64,000 bases of DNA, from assembly GCA_036924285.1 (NCBI GenBank), contig JAYKYS010000002.1:5456001-5520000 (forward strand), given 5' to 3'. Each line of letters starts with the position of its first letter. Position 1 is the first letter of the stretch. The stretch comes from Asterella californica (taxonomy: Eukaryota > Streptophyta > Marchantiopsida > Marchantiales > Aytoniaceae). The position numbers and the translations under genes were made by a program. Shown here in pieces: positions 43,869 through 54,303 of the stretch. A model generated the notes under the pieces. That model did no database searches and had not been told where the DNA came from. It worked only from the letters and a program-made list of their open reading frames with translations.

Positions 43869-44661
43869 CAAGTTTTGCAATACTCTAGACACTCTTTGAA
43901 AATCCCTCTCCAACGATAACCCGCATCCAAAATCTTGAAGGCTGTTATCTTACCGGCAAAGTGACCTCCGCAAACAGTTCCGTCGTGAAACTCGTGCATT
44001 AGCTTGAACGCCTTTTGACCAACTGCTCTCCTTAGTAACCCATCTGATCCTTGATGAAACAGAATTTTCTCCACCATGGTGTAAGGTTTGCATCGCTTGA
44101 TCAACGCGTTACGTTCTCGGGTATGCATACCTTCTGGAAAAGAACCATCTGCAAAGAAACTCCAGATTTCCTTGTACTCGTCCGGTATCTCTTCAATGCT
44201 TGTGATGATCATCAGATGCTCGTCTGGAAATGAATCATCAGACGGTTTTCTCCCTTATCATCATAAGTCCTCGACAAAAGATCAGCATTCGCATGCTTTT
44301 TCCCTGGTCTATCTTCGATCACGTAATCGTATTCTGTTAGAAGGATCTTCCAACAAGCAATACGACCTTCGACATTAGGCTTATTAAAGATATACTTTAA
44401 AGCCTTGTGATCTGTGACTATAGAAAATTTTCCTCCTAGCAAGTAGTGTCGAAATTTCTTCAATCCAAAGATCATCGCTAATCCTTCTCGTTCAGTCACG
44501 GAGTAATTCTTCTCCGCTGGAACCATCTGCCTACTAGCATAAGCTATAGGATGATCATGCCCATCTCCATCTAACTGACTTAATGTACATCCGATTGCTA
44601 CATTGGAGGCATCCTTATACATAATAAATGCTTTACTCCACTCAGGTTTAGCAAGTGTGGT
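43869..44661 (-). pseudogene. RNase H and integrase N-terminus of Gypsy element D
   Basis: Minus strand. The first block reads TLAKPEWSKAFIMY, KDASNVAIGCTLSQ, AEKNYSVTEREGLAMI and VTDHKALKYIF (RNase H, 44.66-44.25 kb). After a frame change, 44212-43869 gives the integrase zinc finger with HEFHDGTVCGGHF and CLEYCKTCDV (HHCC). The next residues, CQAFALK, lie across the chromovirus at 37908, so this is the other half of the interrupted gene. RT, protease and gag of D are missing because copy C abuts at about 44662. Confidence 0.88.
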
Positions 44662-45343
44662 CGGAAGACACGTATCTTCCGGAAGACCGCGATCGCAGAA
44701 GCCTAACCGCGTATTACCCAGTAAAGAAGTAGGTGTACCTACCAAGTAGCACCAAGGTAGTAGGTAGGTCAGGAAGGTCAGGTAGGTCGAAGAACCCCTA
44801 AACTGCGCGAGAAGATACGAAAGAAGCGCATTCGCGCAAACACCACCGCTTCCCGCATCGAATGCATTACCTCAGAAGATCGAGTTAGGAGGTGATGCAT
44901 CGAATTAGGAGGTGATCAAATTGAGTGAGGAGGGCCAGCAGAGTGAAATCGAGTAGAGCAAGGATCGATTCGCAGCTAGAGAGAAGGCGAGGACGAAATT
45001 CTGAGAGGGAAGCACCATCGAGCTGAAGGAGTCTTCTGTAGACTCTCAGAAGCAGATATTGAAGGACGACTGAGAAGAATCAGAGGTGGAGTCTTGTTCG
45101 ATTTAGGAGTAGTAAGACATTGACGGCAGCAGCAGCTCTGTGGAGTCGCATTGGAGCTGGGGTCGGAGCCGGAAGCACGCAAAAGACTGAAGACACTATG
45201 AGAAGCAGACAGAAGACTGTTTGAGGTTCTTCCCATATTCTCTTCCCTTCCCAGCGCTTCTCGCCTCTTGTTCAGTATCCCCCGCACTTCCTTGGTTATT
45301 TGCAGATAAATCGATTGATCGTTTCTCCATCCCGTATTTTCCC
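44662..45343 (+). repeat. left long inverted repeat of copy C
   Basis: The outer end cggaagacacgtatcttccg pairs with the complement of the right copy. Similarity continues through blocks such as taggtg.acct, gaagcgcatt, gcttcccgcatcga, gtgaaatcgagt, and gaggttcttccca, to gtatttt at about 45340. Length differs by some 50 bp between the two copies because of indels; identity by eye is about three quarters. Confidence 0.75.
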
Positions 45344-46854
45344 GCAGCTATCTGTAGTGTCACAAGATTACTCCTTTCACCCATTTAGTATACAAGATAT
45401 CATTCCCATAGAGGATTTGCACAAGTAACGCTGCTCTAAGTTCTAAGATCTGTTCAAACACACAAACACCCGGGTTTTGCCTAGTAATCCCGTCTTCTCA
45501 CAAAACCACGCGTCTTTCAGACACTCCAAAAGGTGCTCTGGACCTAAACAAACAACTACTAACTAAAATATCACACAACTATTTCACAAAGAAGCTCGGG
45601 AAGACGCGCTTCCTGCTTCCAGGTCACTTCTTCCGGTCTTCGCAGTACCGTCTTCCCGAAGTAATTGTCAGCTTCTGGGGGTTCAACTCGGCTTCTCGTA
45701 CCTCCAGAAGACTGTCCTGCTTCGCAGAAGTCGACTAGCACGGCTGTTACACCTTACTCTCTCACTCACATTCCAACGGATTAGATTAATCACATGGTGT
45801 ATGCCCCCTGTAGCCTTCCCAAGCTTCTGCCTATGGAAATGGTCTTCCTGCAGCACTACAACGACATTCACCTTCACGGAAGCTCAATAGGAATCTCGGA
45901 AGCTCACTAGAAGAAGGTAAGAAGATGGAGAAGATGGGAGAAGATGGGGAAGAAGGGAAAATCCAAACAAGAGAAAACAAGATGAAAAGGAGAAATTAAG
46001 ATTCCGACAGACTTCTAGTCCGGATCCTGACTAACAAGCCATCCCTGCTTGTAATAGTTTGGGGAGGAAGACAACAAACATGTGTACAGTTGCACCGTCT
46101 TCTACTTGAGGATGTGGTCTTCTGTTGTGGGAAGAAGGCTTCTTTCTTCTTCTCTTCGCTGCTCTGACTACTCTGTCTTCTGGGATCCCTTATCCATTAG
46201 ACCGTCCGTACGTAGATCCGAAGTCCTCTACTAGACGAGCCAAGCTGCAATTCCACAACTGCTGACAGTTACCGCCACTCAAGAAAAACACTTCTCATGC
46301 ACAATTGGGAGTGAATCCAAGAAAATCCACCACCTAGAGACACGAATAAAACTTCTGCACTCAAATTCGCAATCCATTCCCCGAGAAGATGTCACATTGG
46401 CATTGGGAAGCTCACTCCCTCTACTTCCTGCGCCTATTCCTCGACACAACAGTCTAGCCAACAAGACTGCACGAGGATGCCGTTCCTTGTTCCTAAATTG
46501 TCCACTATCTCTATCTACATCTTCGAACCACTGTTGGTATCGAGCATGCAGACCCCTCCGGTATAATCTTAGTCTATTCGTATGTCTCTAACATCGGGTG
46601 TAGTGTGTGTGTAACTAACGAACTAGATTTCTTACTCTTCGATCCTACTTATGCATCCACCACAAGGGAACAGAAAGAACCACCACCAGGGAGAGAAAAG
46701 CTGCCCCTCCACATGCAAGCGGTTTCCCTTTCATGTTCTTGCGCTTCCTACTCTGCCACATGGCTGCCTAACTAATTTTACACTGAAAACTACCACCCTT
46801 AAGATAGCATGTTCGGTTCCTACTAAATCTGGAGATGTCAACGTCAGTTACTAT

Positions 46855-49138
46855 CTACTCTGATTGCTCGATGGCAATCTCTACCTGATCTGCCCCTATC
46901 AGAGCTCCTAACGCGGCTTCTGATAAGCTAGAAAGCCCTGCGATTACCTCGGGTGTCACTAAGATGGCTTCCTCCATAGTCGTCGCTGGCCCTGCTGTCG
47001 CTACTGCTGCTTCTTCCTCGGCTTCGGCTTCGGCTTCCGACTCAACTTTTGCTTCTGCTTCGAAAGACGGAAGCGTCTTCTGGGAAGCTGGGTCGAGTGG
47101 TGCTTCCTCGCTCTTCTGAGACATTGGTGCAGTACTAGGGACCATGGCAACCTCATGGGGGTCCGGGGAAGTCGCTTCCTCCACGGGGAATACTTGGGAA
47201 GACGGTCCTTCTTCTTGTCTTCCAGAAGACATCTTGTTTTCCGGGACGTCTTTCGGTGTCTTCTCGGCTTCCAACGCTGTCACTACCAAGTGGACAGCGA
47301 GGTCGAACTTCTCCTTCTCCAATCCGGATCCAGTCGATGGTGCTGGAGCTTGGAAAGATGCGGTTGCAGGTGGCGGAATCAAGGGAAGACCATAGAGTGT
47401 CTTCATTCCCTCTATCTGCCGATCCAAATACCTGAACATACTCTCCTTGCACTCTACCAACATCTCCTTGGACTCATTGTCCCACCCTCTAACCAAGGTA
47501 AGCAACTTCCTACCCGTGGTGAAGTTGAACTTCTTTCGAAGCGCTTCCACCGACTGTGCTACTGCAACTCGCGCTTCTGCGGCTTCCCGCTGCGTCTTCC
47601 ATGTTGTCCTCTCCTCTGCGAGGGCGGTGATCTTCCCTCGCACTCGGAGAACCTCTTGGTAGCGCTGCTGTAAACGCGCCTGCAACTCCTGGTTGCTCTT
47701 CCTTAGTTGGCTCCTTGGCAGAAGCGGCTGCTTCCGCCTTGCTCCTCGCTGCGAGCTTCTCCGTGGTGCGGAGACTAGCTTCCAGCGCTTCTGTCTTCTT
47801 CTGGTCTTCTTCCTGACGCATCAAGGTGCGCAGATCGAATCCAGACTGTAACGGCTTCTCCCGAGCCTTCGCTCTCTTCTCCAGCAACTCCATAGCTGGC
47901 TGGATCTCTACATGGAAGAAGGCACTGAACTCTTCCAGCCTCCTTCCTGCGGAAGACAGGTTCATCTCCACAATCCGATCGGAGGTGGCGACCTTGTCTT
48001 CTAGAGGCAAGGATGCCTCTTCCACCACTGTGGTCTTCATCTTCTGCACACGGGAAGAAGCTACTCTTCTCATCTTCAAAGATGGAAGATTTCTCCCCAT
48101 GGTAGAAGCGATCCTCTTTACTGCGCTTCCTCGCATCGCAGTAGGAGTATCCATCCATCCTTCGTCATCTGGAGTCTTCGGAAGACTCCCTGGTGTGGCA
48201 GAAGCGATCTTCTGCTCCGGTCGAGTACTCAGCAATTCTTCCTCCGAGTCAGACTCCGATCCCGAATGAATGAGGGAGGTGGGCTTCCTAGGTATACTTC
48301 TAGGGTCCATCTTCCTCAGAGGCGTGACGTCTTCCGACCCACTGGAGTCGTCTTCTCTCACCAGAAGCGTCTTCTGATGAGAGCCGGGCCTCAGCTGCGG
48401 CATCAGAGTGGGAGGAGGAGTTGCGGCTGTTGCTCGGTCGTCTTCTTCCGAGGTCTCCTCCTTCGTCTCAAGTTGCGCTGTCGGCTCATACTTCACCAAC
48501 TGTCCTTCCGTGAGATCCCCCATGGCCATGGAGAAGTAGCAGAGGAAAGGTGTCAAGTGTCCTCCCGCCGGGGTACCCAAGTACGCTAGCTCCGTCTGTA
48601 CATATATGTGGAAGAATGCGCCCCAGTTGATGGACACTCCTTCATCCCACACTGCTTTCAAGAACTCTACGTCATGATCTCCAAGGTACCTCGTCTTCTG
48701 CGCCTTCCCCTTGGGAAAGAGATGCAGAAACAGCTTCACCAGAAGTCGCTTCTTCGACTCCCGGTAAGATTCGATCTTCCACTTGTTCCTTCCCTGCCTG
48801 TCTTCCAAGAAGAGGCAAGTTGTGCTTCCAGGCACTTGTCACTCACTCACGATCCTGGGCAAGATCTTCTTCTCGAGCCAATATCCTCGGTCCTTGGATT
48901 CTGACTTGTAGAAGGTCCTGCGCCACCAATCTTCAGTCCAGGAAGATGGTCTTTCTCGAGCTACTTTCGCAGGTATACGGTTGCGAGGCGGTAATGCTGC
49001 CCAAACCTCCTCCAGAAGTCCTTGGTCGGCGAGGTTCCAATCCCACAGGAAGAAGTCGAGACCCAACTCCTTGAGGAAGGGTGTGGCCTCGGCCAACTCT
49101 GCTGCCGGTAACACCAACCCTCGAGGATGCATCGACAT
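46855..49138 (-). pseudogene. coiled-coil gag-like protein of the GAAGAC-rich family (copy C)
   Basis: Begins at ATG 49138 and reads about 760 codons with two lesions. (1) A TGA at 48839-48841 stands where copy B has Trp. (2) Relative to copy B a 5-nt deletion near 47710 shifts the frame, after which reading resumes at 47685. Order: an N-terminal domain with FFLWDW, NLADQGLLEEVWAAL, a charged block with YRESKKRLLVKLFLHLFP, then WGAFFHIYVQTEL; a Ser/Asp/Glu-rich middle; a helical coiled-coil stretch (RLQQRYQEVLRVRGKIT); LRKKFNFTTGRKLLTL; and a long Ala/Glu tail. It lacks a zinc knuckle, protease and RT. The plan recalls plant retroelement gag or plant-mobile-domain proteins, but I do not recognise the family. 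Confidence 0.6.
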
Positions 49139-50269
49139 ACTAGAAGATCTGTTGCACTAAGCCACACACACTTACTGTGAGCTGAAGGCTCAGTCCTTCC
49201 CAAGTGCCCACAATCTAGCTTCTACTTCTCAGAAGACGAAACTAGTCTTCTAGAAGACAGCTACTCCGTCTTCTGGGATTCTAACAGTACTTTCTAGATA
49301 GTTCTCGTCTTCCGAGCTATATCTAAACAATCCTAACTAAGCAAGGCCTCGCATGGATTCCTAAGAAGACAACCCACCTTGCATTACATCCTACTTCCTA
49401 TCAGAAGATACAAGATTCGCGAAACGTAGAGTGCATAACAGGTTCAGAAGATGGTTGCGGGCTCCTGCGGTGACAATGACCTCTGGGAAGACTCCCAGGA
49501 CAGCTTTCGATTCAATGTCTTTCTCGGAAGACCTCCCGAAGTCAAGCTTCCCTTCACTGGTCTTACTTGTCTTCTTCTTCCTACGTGCAATCTATCCTCA
49601 CAACAGACTCAAGACATTTGCACTATGTTCTTCTGACTTCTCACCTCTCATACACACTCTGAAGAAGCTTGCTGCTTGGTGAGAAGACATGACCCTCGAC
49701 CATTCTCTCCAGATTTTGCCAGCAAGACTTCTCACGACTCTCTCTTAAGTTCGGGAAGAAGGAATGGGCTGCTATGGGTCGGACAGAAGAGACCCGAAAT
49801 GGACCCTCACGTCTTCTCGCGCATTTTGCCAGCCTTTCTACTCTTCTACTCTCTCTAGGAAGATGTGGATTTGAGAAGCTTGAAAGACCGGGAGGCACAG
49901 GTCTAGTTCCTGACTTCCAACTTCTCGAAATAACGAAACAACTCACCAAGCCACTCGGAATTTGTACCAAGCCTCTCTTAACACAAAAGCAAAGCAAATA
50001 CACTCTTGATACGAATTGTGCACAGTCGACTTCCGAAGACAGTCAAGCTACTGAAACGTCTTCTGAAGACAGTCTTCCAAAGATGTTCCAATCTTCCGAA
50101 GCGTCTTCTGTTCAAGGTTTCGGGAGTAGAGGGATGGTAGGGTAGAGAAATTGATAGCTGGGATCTTCAATTTGAGGGCTAGGAGTAGGGAAGCTCGAAT
50201 TGAACTTGGGAAGAAGCAAGAAGATGTCTGACAGAAATTGGGCAGCGCTTCCGTGCCCAATGTCACAAT
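49139..50269. other. noncoding 5' part of copy C
   Basis: No ORF with family resemblance. Very rich in cttctag/gaagac phrases. It has no counterpart in copy B, which stops at about 36060. It would hold the promoter of the minus-strand protein gene; no TATA box is certain. Confidence 0.4.
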
Positions 50270-50902
50270 AGGAAAATAGGGATGGGAGAATTGATCGATC
50301 ATGTTGCCTGCAAACCACCGGGGAAGCGAGAGGGATACCGAACAAAGGCGAGAAGCGGTGGGGAAGGGAAGAGAACATGGGAAGAACCTCTACTGTCTTC
50401 TGTCGACTTCCCGAGCTGTCTTTGATCTTCCGCGCGCTTCTGGCTCTGGTTCCAGCTCCACTGCGACCTCACAAGGCTGCTTCCGCTGTCATCTCTTGGC
50501 TACGCCTCAATTCCACCTTCGATTCCACTCAGCCACCCTCCAATGTCAGCTTCCGGGAGCTCACAGAAAACCGTCTTCAGCTCGACACTCTTATGCGCTC
50601 AATAATTCGACTTCGCCTTTCTTCTAGCTTCGAATTGATCCTAACCTCACTCGATTTCACTCGCTGCTTTCCTCACTCAAATAAACTCGCTGCCTGAATC
50701 GATCTTCTCAGTCTCCAATCGCTCGATGCGGGAAGCATGTAGGTTTCTGTGCTAATGCGCTTCCTGCGCATCTTTCCCGCAGTTCAGGAGTTTTGACTCT
50801 CCTGACCTACCTAACCTATTCGGTGCTACCTGATAGGTGCACCTACTCCTTACGTGGTTAAGCTTCCATGGTTGCCGTCTTCCGGAAGATGCGTGTCTTC
50901 CG
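50270..50902 (-). repeat. right long inverted repeat of copy C
   Basis: Reverse complement counterpart of 44662-45343. Inner end ggaaaatagggatgggag pairs with ctccatcccgtatttt; outer end is at cgtgtcttccg (50892-50902). Extra gtcttccg phrases lie outside it, so the true end could be up to 25 bp further right. Confidence 0.75.
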
Positions 50903-50980
50903 CCGTCTTCCGTGACCGTCTTCCGAAGAAGTCAACTTATTATTACAAACAGCCCTTAAGATCATCTTCCGCATCAGCCT

Positions 50981-51530
50981 AATATCGACCAAGTGCTGTG
51001 ATGAGTGTTCTTATCAGACAAAGGATTCACTTCATCAAGAGCTAAGTCATATTTGATATTGCGTGGCTCTATTGCAAAGTCAGACCACTTCGTAAATGTC
51101 ATCCAGTGTTTCGAGTTTCTTGTATGTCATACCATCTCATTGTCCTTCTTGTTTATAGAACTCCATGATGCAACCCTGCTATAGATATGCTTCGGAACAT
51201 CCTTTTTAAACGAGGTATGAATGACGAATCATCATATGGAGGAACTCGAAGTTTATCCACTATCTTGTATCTAGATTGTCCACATTGAGGACATTACCTC
51301 TATCTATATATTGCCTCCAAGATGCAACCAGATGGACACGCATGTATAGTCAAGTAATTTAACTCGAGCTTTGTGATAAGTGCTTTCGCTTGCTCATGAC
51401 TCAAAGCCAAAATCTCATATACAACTGTGTTAAGACATCAATGTGTTCCAACGATGTTCAATATAACCATGGTGAAACATATTTTGGAGATCCGTGTTCC
51501 TTCGTAAAGAGGACCGCGTGCACCTCTCAA
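50981..51530 (-). pseudogene. CACTA (En/Spm) TNP2-type transposase fragment
   Basis: Minus strand, several frames. Recognisable in family order: GPLYEGTRIS near 51.51 kb, LSHEQAKALITKLEL and LNYLTIHACPSGCIL near 51.37 kb, a region corresponding to the PRLxRxF block near 51.2 kb, then HTRNSKHWMTFTKWSDF, AIEPRNIKYDLALDEVNP and HHSTWSI at 51.11-50.98 kb. This is the Transposase_21 order (acid/Cys segment, H...W, EPRNxxLGL.DGxNP, STW). Stops and frame changes make it non-functional. It is cut at the left by copy C. A CACTA-like terminus lies at about 57.8 kb in the orientation expected for the same element. Confidence 0.75.
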
Positions 51531-52535
51531 AATTTTCATTCTCTCTGTCTTGTCTTCTTCGGCTCTTGAGGCATGGCACAAGGAGATTGGTTGGTTTCAA
51601 AAGGCTCATCAGATGCATGATTAGGTGAATCTTCCGGCTCTAATCTTTATCCTCGTGTGCATGTGTTCAAATTTCATCGAGAACATGAAAGACCTCTCAT
51701 ATCATTCGCTGTACTTCTATTCCTTTGTCTAAACCATGATACTTGTTCTCATATTTTGCTCCACATGTCTTTGTATGTATGTAACAACCCAGAGGAACCA
51801 AATGTATTTGAAATAGTAAATTAAGGATCGTTCCTACGAAGATACAGTTAACAATTACACAAATTACAGTATAACAACGTCACAATGGTAATTCTAGAAG
51901 TTTTCTATTATTCTCACGGAGTAGAATAATATCCGGATGAGAGTCTTTAATCTGATAAAGAACCAAACCCAAGCATAACTTGATAAACTGAATACAAACA
52001 ACAACGAAATAGTTCTTGATCAGGGACCCTTCCAACAATACAAATAAAAGATTCGAGAAGACAAATATATGAATGAATGAAGAATACAAAATACTGCTGA
52101 AATGTTACTGATCTTCTTCCATGAAGACATAAAGACCCACTCTTATTTGAAGAAGTCGTCTTCAAGAAGAAGCCACCATCTTCCAAACTCTTCTTACAAT
52201 TTAACTCACTCTTCAACTTCACAATAACTGATTTGTTCCCAGATCTTTGCCAAATCTCTCATCCGCGTACTACGAAGACTCTCTTCGCCAAAGTCTACCT
52301 ACGAAGATCTTCCTCAACCAAATTTACTCCTACGACAGCAAACTCCGAATATTTGAAGGAAATTATCTTCGTCCAAAACATTCACACGTTCACTTCGTAA
52401 TCTTGTGTAACAAAAATTAATTAATAAAGACTGAAAACATGAAAAATATACCTCTTTAGAAAGTTGGGTCGCTTATATACTCTTTTTTCTAACTTACCGG
52501 ATTTTCTTCTAAGAAGGTAGAAGATCTTCTCTACC
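51531..52535. other. no gene; likely terminal/LTR DNA of element E
   Basis: AT-rich, without recognisable coding. A minus-strand TATA-like gagtatataag (complement near 52.47 kb) and repeated gaagat/cttcgt phrases link the right part to the E coding region. A possible TG boundary is tgtaacaacccagagg at about 51780. No paired LTR was demonstrated. Confidence 0.35.
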
Positions 52536-54303
52536 CTACGATCTATCTTCACCTTCACTGATGTACACTCCTAAGCCTAACTGTATTCTAAACTCCTCTA
52601 ACTCAACTTCCACTTTTGCGCCAATCTCGTCTAACTCCCTATCTACTTTCTGCTTAAGCCAGGAGAGTCTCGTCTTCACGCTGTCCGCATCGTCTTCGCT
52701 TGCACTTTCTCTGTCTTCAAAGTTCGCAGAAGACCAAGCTCCTCTGTATCTAGCCCCGAAGTCACATACGCGATCACAACCAACATCAACTTCTTTCGAA
52801 GGTCTCGGCCTCTTCCACCTTCGCCTGAAGGTCGTCCTTCTTCTTAGTCAACTCTGTGACTGTTATCTGATATTCGTCTTGACTCCGAAGAAGATCCGCC
52901 TTCTGAATGACTAACTCCTGGAGTTGGTCCGATAAACTCTTCGTCGACATCTTCAACTCCTCCTCGCGCTTCTGAACATTCGTCTTCAGCTCTTCGCACT
53001 GTCGCCGAAGATCATCGTTCAGCTTCTCTGTCTCCAATCTCATCTTCGTCGCGTTCCGCACCTCCTGACGAAGATTGTTCTTCTTCTCGTGCCAGTTTTT
53101 CTTACTGAAGTGGACGAAGGAAATTAATTCTGGCAATGATATCTTCTTCCTGACTTCTTCTTCATACTCCGTCCGATTCTCCTCTAGAAGTCACAACACC
53201 GGTACCACTACATCGTCACCGAAGAGCACCGTCTTTCAAAACATGTCAATGTCGTCAAGTGCTACACCTCCTCAAGTCCTTTCGTCGAAGATAGATGCAC
53301 CTTTCATCTTCGCTTTCGAACTGCTCAAGTCGATTGTCTCCTTCTTTGTTGACTTCACCTCCTTCTTGACCTTCGGCTTTTCTGAGATGAGGACCTCATT
53401 CTTTTTCTGAGATGAGGACCTCACTTTTCTGAGATGAGGACCTCACTGAGATGAGGACCTCACTCTTCTTCTTGCTTCTGCGCACCTCATGCTCAGCATC
53501 AGCAACTGGTACTTCATCCGTCGATAATGCACCCTCCTGTCTTGCTGCTTCTTCTGGAACCTTCGGTGAAGTCTCCACTAGCTGTGCATCTTCGCTTGGT
53601 GCCTTCTCTTCTTCCAAACATACTGACGAGCGGTCTTCGCTTTCACGGTCGTCATCTTCGTCCAGACGGAACCCCAATTGCTTCTTCTCATTCTTGCTGA
53701 GCCAACTCATCTTGAAGTAGAACACCGACACAAAACTTCCTAAGTATATATAATCCTACTTCGTCCACAAACGCTGCACTTCGTTGTGGAAGATCTTCGC
53801 CTAGTGCGCCTTCTTTCTCGCAGAAAAAAGATTTTCAAAGAAGCAGATCTTCCAAACCGACAAGTAAGTCGTCCTCTTCAGACTCAAGATCATCATGATA
53901 GCTTCGACAATCTCTCTCTTCATCGGGTCTTTGTAGTCAGTTAACTTGTACCATTTGTTGGATGAATTGGGTGGGCAAAGAGTTCTTCATAGTCCTTCTC
54001 GTCTATCGCGTGAGCCTTCATCACCGAATGATCAAAGACCATATCTCTCTTCTCACCAGCTTCATCCAGCTAGACCTTCGTCCAATCCTCCAACTTCAAG
54101 TTCCCTGGTCTTGCGTACTCATCTTCGGACGCATGGTCTTCGCACATCAAATCTGACTGATGAACTTGCTAGAAACTCGTTGTCCATCCTCCCCATGTCA
54201 AGAAAGTGAGCCTTGGCTCCTTCAACTTCGGTTGAAGGTTCCGAAGTTCATCCTGGTTCAACTCAAAGACTCTGAACCTTGGCAACTTCACCGTTACTGC
54301 CAT
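52536..54303 (-). pseudogene. element E: diverged coiled-coil gag-like protein
   Basis: From ATG 54303 the minus strand reads, with several stops and frame changes, MAVTVKLPRF, then a helical block near 53.85 kb, MSWLSKNEKKQLGFRLDEDDD at 53.71 kb, an acidic Pro/Glu/Ser region, a Lys/Ser repeat (SEVLIS), a long coiled coil (QEVRNATKMRLETEKL to KKDDLQAKVEEAETFE, 53.08-52.79 kb) and a second helical region ending at TAG 52536. The plan (N-terminal domain, acidic linker, coiled coil) and the local gaagac/gaagat richness parallel copies B and C, though direct sequence similarity is weak. A TATA-like ctatataatc lies upstream near 54.46 kb. Function unknown. Confidence 0.45.
53381..53465. repeat. 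four tandem copies of a 17-25-bp unit
   Basis: ctgagatgaggacctca occurs at 53382, 53407, 53429 and 53446 with spacing 25, 22 and 17. On the minus strand it encodes repeated SEVLIS in the E frame; because spacings are not multiples of three, slippage here has changed the reading frame. Confidence 0.85.

Larger units (their letters stand above)
44662..50902 (-). mobile_element. GAAGAC-rich element, copy C, with long inverted termini
   Basis: About 6.2 kb bounded by imperfect inverted repeats (44662-45343 and 50270-50902). The internal part is: noncoding 45353-46850, a minus-strand coiled-coil protein gene (46855-49138), and 1.1 kb noncoding. The hexamer GAAGAC or its complement occurs dozens of times, both in coding and noncoding parts. 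Left flank is the RNase H of element D; right flank is CACTA transposase, so it does not simply interrupt one gene. No clear target duplication was found. It could be a long-TIR DNA element or a non-autonomous retroelement core flanked by inverted copies of another sequence. Confidence 0.65.

Noticed and set aside
47144..48904. Plus-strand frames of 83-172 codons across copy C
   Set aside because: They mirror the minus-strand coiled-coil gene, whose reading is supported by the collinear protein in copy B. The plus frames are not shared between copies.
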